Assembly: GCF_000332175.1 (NCBI RefSeq)
Contig: NZ_KB235914.1
Span: forward strand, 813,966-877,965
Source: Pseudanabaena sp. PCC 6802
GTDB taxonomy: Bacteria > Cyanobacteriota > Cyanobacteriia > Pseudanabaenales > Pseudanabaenaceae
Length of the DNA stretch: 64,000 nt
Reading direction: 5' to 3'
The notes below the pieces were generated by a model. The model saw only the letters and a list, made by a program, of their open reading frames with translations. It searched no databases and was not told the origin of the DNA. Both the position numbers and the translations under genes were made by a program. Shown here in pieces: positions 60,428 to 64,000 of the stretch (position 1 is the first letter of the stretch; every line of letters starts with the position of its first letter).

Positions 60428-62256
60428 ATAATACGCAACCAAATTCTATGGGTGGAAGTATTTTAGTCGTAGATGATAATCCTGACAATTTACGAGTTTT
60501 GTCTGCATCGCTAACCGAGAGAGGCTATCAAGTGCGGTGTGTTAAAAATGGTGCGATGGCATTAATCACAGCCCAAAAATTACCTCCTAACCTGATTCTG
60601 CTAGATATTAGTATGCCAGGTATGGATGGCTATGAAGTCTGCCAGCAATTAAAATCTGACGATCGCACTCGCGATATTCCAGTAATTTTTCTCAGCGCTC
60701 TAGATGACGCACTTGACAAGGTAAAAGCTTTTCAGGTGGGTGGAACAGACTATATTACCAAGCCTTTCCAAATTGAAGAGATTATCGTTCGGATCCAACA
60801 TCAATTAGCTCTACAAGTTGCACGAGCAGAAATCGAGCAGCTAAATAGCCAACTGGAACAAAAAGTCAAACAAAGAACTGCTGAATTAGAAGAGGTCGTT
60901 CGCCAACTCAATCAAGAAGTTGCCCAGCACCAAAAGACTCAAAAAGCTCTGCTCGAACAGGCTTTACAGGATGCTTTGACTGGTTTGCCCAATCGCACCT
61001 TGCTGATGGAGCATTTGCAAAAAGCGCTTTATCGCTATCAAAGAAATAAAAGTTATTTATTTGCTGTTTTATTTATCGATCTAGATCGCTTCAAAGTTAT
61101 TAACGATAGTTTGGGACATGCTGTTGGCGATCGCCTTCTGGTTGCTGTTTCGCATATCCTTAAAGGCTGTACTCGCGAAACAGATACGGTAGCCCGTTTG
61201 AGTGGAGATGAATTTGCTATTCTGCTCGAAGATATCCAGGATCGTCAAACTGCGCTCGCGATCGCGGAGCGATTGCTAGAGCAACTTACCGCTCCAGTTT
61301 ACCTTGACGATCGCAAGATCTTTACTGGTGCTAGTATTGGTATTGTGTTTGGGGCAGCTAACTATCAAAACGGGACGGAATTGCTGCGCGATGCCGATAT
61401 TGCCATGTACCGTTCCAAGGCTTTAGGTAGGGGACGTTACGCGATCTTCGATCGTGAAATGTACGCGCAGACGCTCTATCTGTCACAAATCGAGACCGAT
61501 CTGCGCCATGCGATCGAGCGTCAAGAATTTTTGCTTCACTATCAACCCATTGTTTCGCTCTCTACAGATAAAGTGACGGGTTTTGAAGCATTGCTGCGCT
61601 GGCAACATCCAGAGAAAGGATTAGTTTATCCAGGAGACTTTATCACGATCGCCGAAGATACAGGTTTAATTGTCACAATTGGTGAATGGGTTTTACAAGA
61701 AGCCTGCCAACAGCTATGGAACTGGCAACAAACAATTCCCTCCGCTGCATCTGTACATGTTAGCGTCAATCTTTCCAGCCGCCAAATTAAACAATTAAAC
61801 TTTGTGGATAAGTTAACTCAAATCCTTAACGACACTGGCTTAAATGGTTCAAGTCTGAGGTTGGAGCTAACTGAAAGTATGCTGATGGATAAAGGAGAGC
61901 GAACAATTGAGCTTTTGTCTAAAATAAAAGCCCAAAACATCCAACTCAGTATTGACGACTTTGGCACGGGTTACTCATCCCTTAGTTATCTTCACCGCTT
62001 CCCAATTGATGCCCTAAAGATCGATCGTTCGTTTATCAATCTTATCGATCCCAATGGAGAGAATTGTGAAATTGTGAATACGATTATTATTCTGGCTCAT
62101 TCCTTAGGCATTAAAGCGATCGCCGAAGGAGTAGAAACAGCCGAGCAATTAGATCGGCTCAAAAAACTCGGCTGCGATGAAGCCCAAGGCTATTTCTTCT
62201 CCAAACCCGTCAGTCACGAGCGCGCCGAAGCGCTATTAAACCAACTCTCTAATTAG
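60424..62256 (+). CDS. REC-GGDEF-EAL c-di-GMP protein
   Basis: In 610 residues a receiver domain ([15 protein letters not shown]; phospho-Asp in [11 protein letters not shown] ~59) and a coiled-coil linker precede a diguanylate cyclase domain whose signature reads [10 protein letters not shown] (SGDEF for GGDEF, ~258). A full EAL phosphodiesterase domain follows ([38 protein letters not shown]). It is likely phosphorylated by the preceding kinase and changes c-di-GMP levels, which in cyanobacteria affects motility and biofilm. Phosphodiesterase activity looks intact; cyclase activity is uncertain with the altered signature. Confidence 0.95.
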   Translation: MNNTQPNSMGGSILVVDDNPDNLRVLSASLTERGYQVRCVKNGAMALITAQKLPPNLILLDISMPGMDGYEVCQQLKSDDRTRDIPVIFLSALDDALDKVKAFQVGGTDYITKPFQIEEIIVRIQHQLALQVARAEIEQLNSQLEQKVKQRTAELEEVVRQLNQEVAQHQKTQKALLEQALQDALTGLPNRTLLMEHLQKALYRYQRNKSYLFAVLFIDLDRFKVINDSLGHAVGDRLLVAVSHILKGCTRETDTVARLSGDEFAILLEDIQDRQTALAIAERLLEQLTAPVYLDDRKIFTGASIGIVFGAANYQNGTELLRDADIAMYRSKALGRGRYAIFDREMYAQTLYLSQIETDLRHAIERQEFLLHYQPIVSLSTDKVTGFEALLRWQHPEKGLVYPGDFITIAEDTGLIVTIGEWVLQEACQQLWNWQQTIPSAASVHVSVNLSSRQIKQLNFVDKLTQILNDTGLNGSSLRLELTESMLMDKGERTIELLSKIKAQNIQLSIDDFGTGYSSLSYLHRFPIDALKIDRSFINLIDPNGENCEIVNTIIILAHSLGIKAIAEGVETAEQLDRLKKLGCDEAQGYFFSKPVSHERAEALLNQLSN

Positions 62257-62257
62257 C

Positions 62258-62414
62258 TATAGCGGTTTTCAGATCGGAAAGAGTAGGGGGTTTGGGGGCG
62301 TTGCCCCCAAGAAGGGGAGGCAGGGCGGTCTTGGGGGTTCCCCCCTAGAGCCACTGCCGTGTTCCACCCCTTCACCCCAAAAATAAAACCCGTTCTCAAG
62401 TGAAAACCGCTATA
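62258..62414. repeat. Palindromic repeat, family B, long copy
   Basis: It has the same ends as 43540-43647 (TATAGCGGTTTTCAGATCGG and CTCAAGTGAAAACCGCTATA) with an extra interior segment, GGCGGTCTTGGGGGTTCCCC. It follows the REC-GGDEF-EAL stop by 1 bp. A short minus-strand frame through it is a by-product of the repeat. Confidence 0.8.
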
Positions 62415-62464
62415 AGTCGGCGGGAAGACCCGCGCTGTATGCGTAGCATCAGCGTCGGGATTCG

Positions 62465-63271
62465 TCACGAAGAATGTTGCAGTAATGGATAACGCACTGG
62501 GATTTCCGTTACCCTGGTAATGCGATCGCTAAACGTCTTTAACACTTCGGTCGTGACTTGCTTTAGTTGCTTAGCAGGATAGGAGCAAGCTTGGGGAAGA
62601 TTATTTCCTCGCGCTTCCAATTCATGCGTGAGAGGGCGAGGTCGGGTTGGCGTGTTGAGTTGAATTTCGTCCGGCTGTAATGTTTGCATTTGCCGGATGT
62701 ACTCTTCCTGCTCTCGCTCGCTCCAGACCGCAAGCAGCATTGTCTGAACTGCCAGATGTCCTGTATAGATTTGGCGAAATTGCAGTAATCCCGCCCAAAT
62801 TTCCTGGAGGTTGATGGCTGGTACGGGATGGTTAATGCGACGGAATAGATCGCCAGAAGTGGCATCAACTTTGACAGCAACCCAATCGGCGATCGCCAGT
62901 TCTTCACGTACAACTGGATCGCTCAGCAAGCTACCGTTGGTCAGTACGCCGACGGGCTTCGCAGTCATCTCCTTTACTACTGTCAGAATTTCACCTAAAT
63001 TCTGAGCTAGAGTTGGCTCGCCGCTACCGCTGAGGGTAATCGCGTCCACATTGCCGAGAGGGAACAGTTGGAGATCCTGATGGATTTTCTTGGTGGATAT
63101 AAAAAACTGGCGATTGCTACTCTGGTGCTCGATCCTGCCCAACTGGCAGTATACACAGTTGAAAGAGCAGGCAGACATCGGTCCAATCGGATCGATTCCT
63201 AGCGATCGCCCGAACCGCCAGGATTGCACTGGACCGTAAACAGAGGTGAAGGGTGCAGTGACTGTAGACAT
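62465..63271 (-). CDS. Radical SAM protein (COG0731-like)
   Basis: The 268-residue radical SAM enzyme has the 4Fe-4S motif CSFNCVYC near residue 33-40, GSGEPTLAQNLGEIL (SAM-binding glycines) and GVLTNGSLL. The N-terminus SWRFGRSLGIDPIGPMSA and the C-terminal IQLNTPTRPRP are shared with uncharacterised archaeal and bacterial relatives of COG0731. Substrate unknown. Confidence 0.9.
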   Translation of the reverse strand: MSTVTAPFTSVYGPVQSWRFGRSLGIDPIGPMSACSFNCVYCQLGRIEHQSSNRQFFISTKKIHQDLQLFPLGNVDAITLSGSGEPTLAQNLGEILTVVKEMTAKPVGVLTNGSLLSDPVVREELAIADWVAVKVDATSGDLFRRINHPVPAINLQEIWAGLLQFRQIYTGHLAVQTMLLAVWSEREQEEYIRQMQTLQPDEIQLNTPTRPRPLTHELEARGNNLPQACSYPAKQLKQVTTEVLKTFSDRITRVTEIPVRYPLLQHSS

Positions 63272-63483
63272 CGCTTCAGATTAACCTCCAGGTATTGACG
63301 ATCGAGAATTCTGCATCACAATTTTAATTATAACTGAACTTACGTGGAAGATCCTGGAACCCTTACCCCTAAGACCAAATCCGCGTTAACTATCCCTCAT
63401 ATTGCCTGGCGACTGAAAGTTGCGCCTAGACAAGCAAAGTCCGCGAAGGCGGACTTCAAGTAAAAGGGGGTAACTAAACAGGA

Positions 63484-64000
63484 CTAAGTTGGCGGCATTA
63501 CCACTTTTTGGGCAACTCCCAGCTTCTTTAACAGCCAGATCGCCCACCAGGTTGGATCGTACTCCCACCAGCGCCAGCCTGCTTTGGCAACGTTAGGATA
63601 GGCGTGATGGTTATTGTGCCAGCCTTCACCATAGGTGAGAATAGCTGCCCACCAGAGATTGCGCGAGTTGTCATTTGTGGTAAAGGTACGGTATCCCCAC
63701 AGGTGCGTGACCGAGTTAATAAACCAGGTGCTATGCCAGAGCAAAACTGCGCGAACGAACATACCCCAAATGACGAACGACCATCCCCCCAACACGTACA
63801 GCAACAGTCCTAACGGGATTTGCAGCAACAAAAAGTAGCGATTTAGCCAGCAATAAAATCGATCGCGTGCGAGGTCAGGAGCAAACCGCTGGTACTTCTG
63901 ATAATCGAAGAATTCAGAGTTAGGATAGAAAATCCACAACATATGACTCCACCAGAATCCCCGTTTGGCCGAGTAGGGGTCTTGTTCGATATCTTCCGTG
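63484..64000 (-). CDS. desC: Fatty acid desaturase (delta-9 type), C-terminal part
   Basis: The frame continues past the window edge (DIEQDPYSAKRGFWWSHML upstream of the internal ATG at 63942), so this is the C-terminal ~170 residues. Two hydrophobic stretches (YFLLLQIPLGLLLYVLGGWS, FVIWGMFVRAVLLWHSTWFI) precede the third histidine box GEGWHNNHHAYP. It then ends WWEYDPTWWAIWLLKKLG. The membrane-bound di-iron enzyme introduces the first double bond at position 9. The gene symbol is by analogy with cyanobacterial DesC. Confidence 0.9.
   Translation of the reverse strand, partial: TEDIEQDPYSAKRGFWWSHMLWIFYPNSEFFDYQKYQRFAPDLARDRFYCWLNRYFLLLQIPLGLLLYVLGGWSFVIWGMFVRAVLLWHSTWFINSVTHLWGYRTFTTNDNSRNLWWAAILTYGEGWHNNHHAYPNVAKAGWRWWEYDPTWWAIWLLKKLGVAQKVVMPPT

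Noticed and set aside
62253-62468. 71-residue minus-strand frame
   Set aside because: It lies inside palindromic repeat B and is explained by the repeat.

Overview
The window reads as a piece of a free-living cyanobacterial chromosome. The octamer GCGATCGC (HIP1) recurs throughout, and many genes are typically cyanobacterial: short-form Hfq, citramalate synthase CimA, several Uma2-family nuclease-like proteins, pentapeptide repeats, aerobic HemF, a DUF4347/Calx-beta giant protein, and small TPR and DUF3352 proteins. I see no tRNA, rRNA or CRISPR array. A filamentous Pseudanabaena/Leptolyngbya-like host would fit, but the sequence does not prove it.

Layout. 1-4.4 kb: the end of a pentapeptide-repeat gene, dnaK, a lone TnpB gene just upstream of dnaK, and an internally deleted IS5-like element with perfect ends. 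4.4-14.1 kb: an accessory region. It holds a very large HEAT-like-repeat/KAP P-loop NTPase gene broken by one in-frame TAA, a divergent VapBC-type toxin-antitoxin pair, and a G+C-rich block with an M6 metalloprotease plus P-domain gene split by a ~97-bp insertion, next to a stand-alone copy of its N-terminal domain. 14.3-21.4 kb: more damage. An XRE gene has no obvious start, a BTAD regulator has lost its centre, and a complete 1494-bp IS (17-bp perfect inverted repeats, 6-bp target duplication) sits beside fragments of a homocysteine S-methyltransferase gene and a TPR gene. Intact genes here include a DUF4242 protein, a methyltransferase and a Uma2 protein.

21.4-47.2 kb is mostly intact core and conserved genes: GNAT, lipase, cimA, an EamA transporter with a long coiled-coil N-terminus, hfq, a GntR regulator, an FHA-LuxR regulator, a YtxH/DUF948 membrane cluster, a HepT/MntA toxin-antitoxin pair, recJ, a diverged EF-G paralogue, fabD, aroH, hemF, a ferredoxin, ureA and ureD separated by a Uma2 gene, and murF. 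Two families of palindromic, TATAG-ended repeats are scattered in the gaps.

47.2-64 kb: a 1974-residue multi-repeat surface or secreted protein flanked by murF and a stray copy of the murF 3' end, a DUF3352 protein, a two-gene signalling operon (hybrid histidine kinase, then REC-GGDEF-EAL c-di-GMP protein), a radical SAM enzyme and the end of a fatty acid desaturase.

The most notable points are the interrupted HEAT-KAP gene beside VapBC, the M6 protease broken by a MITE-like element with its orphan propeptide-like neighbour, the murF fragment beyond the giant repeat protein, and the six-copy ~130-residue repeat in that protein, which I do not recognise as a named domain.
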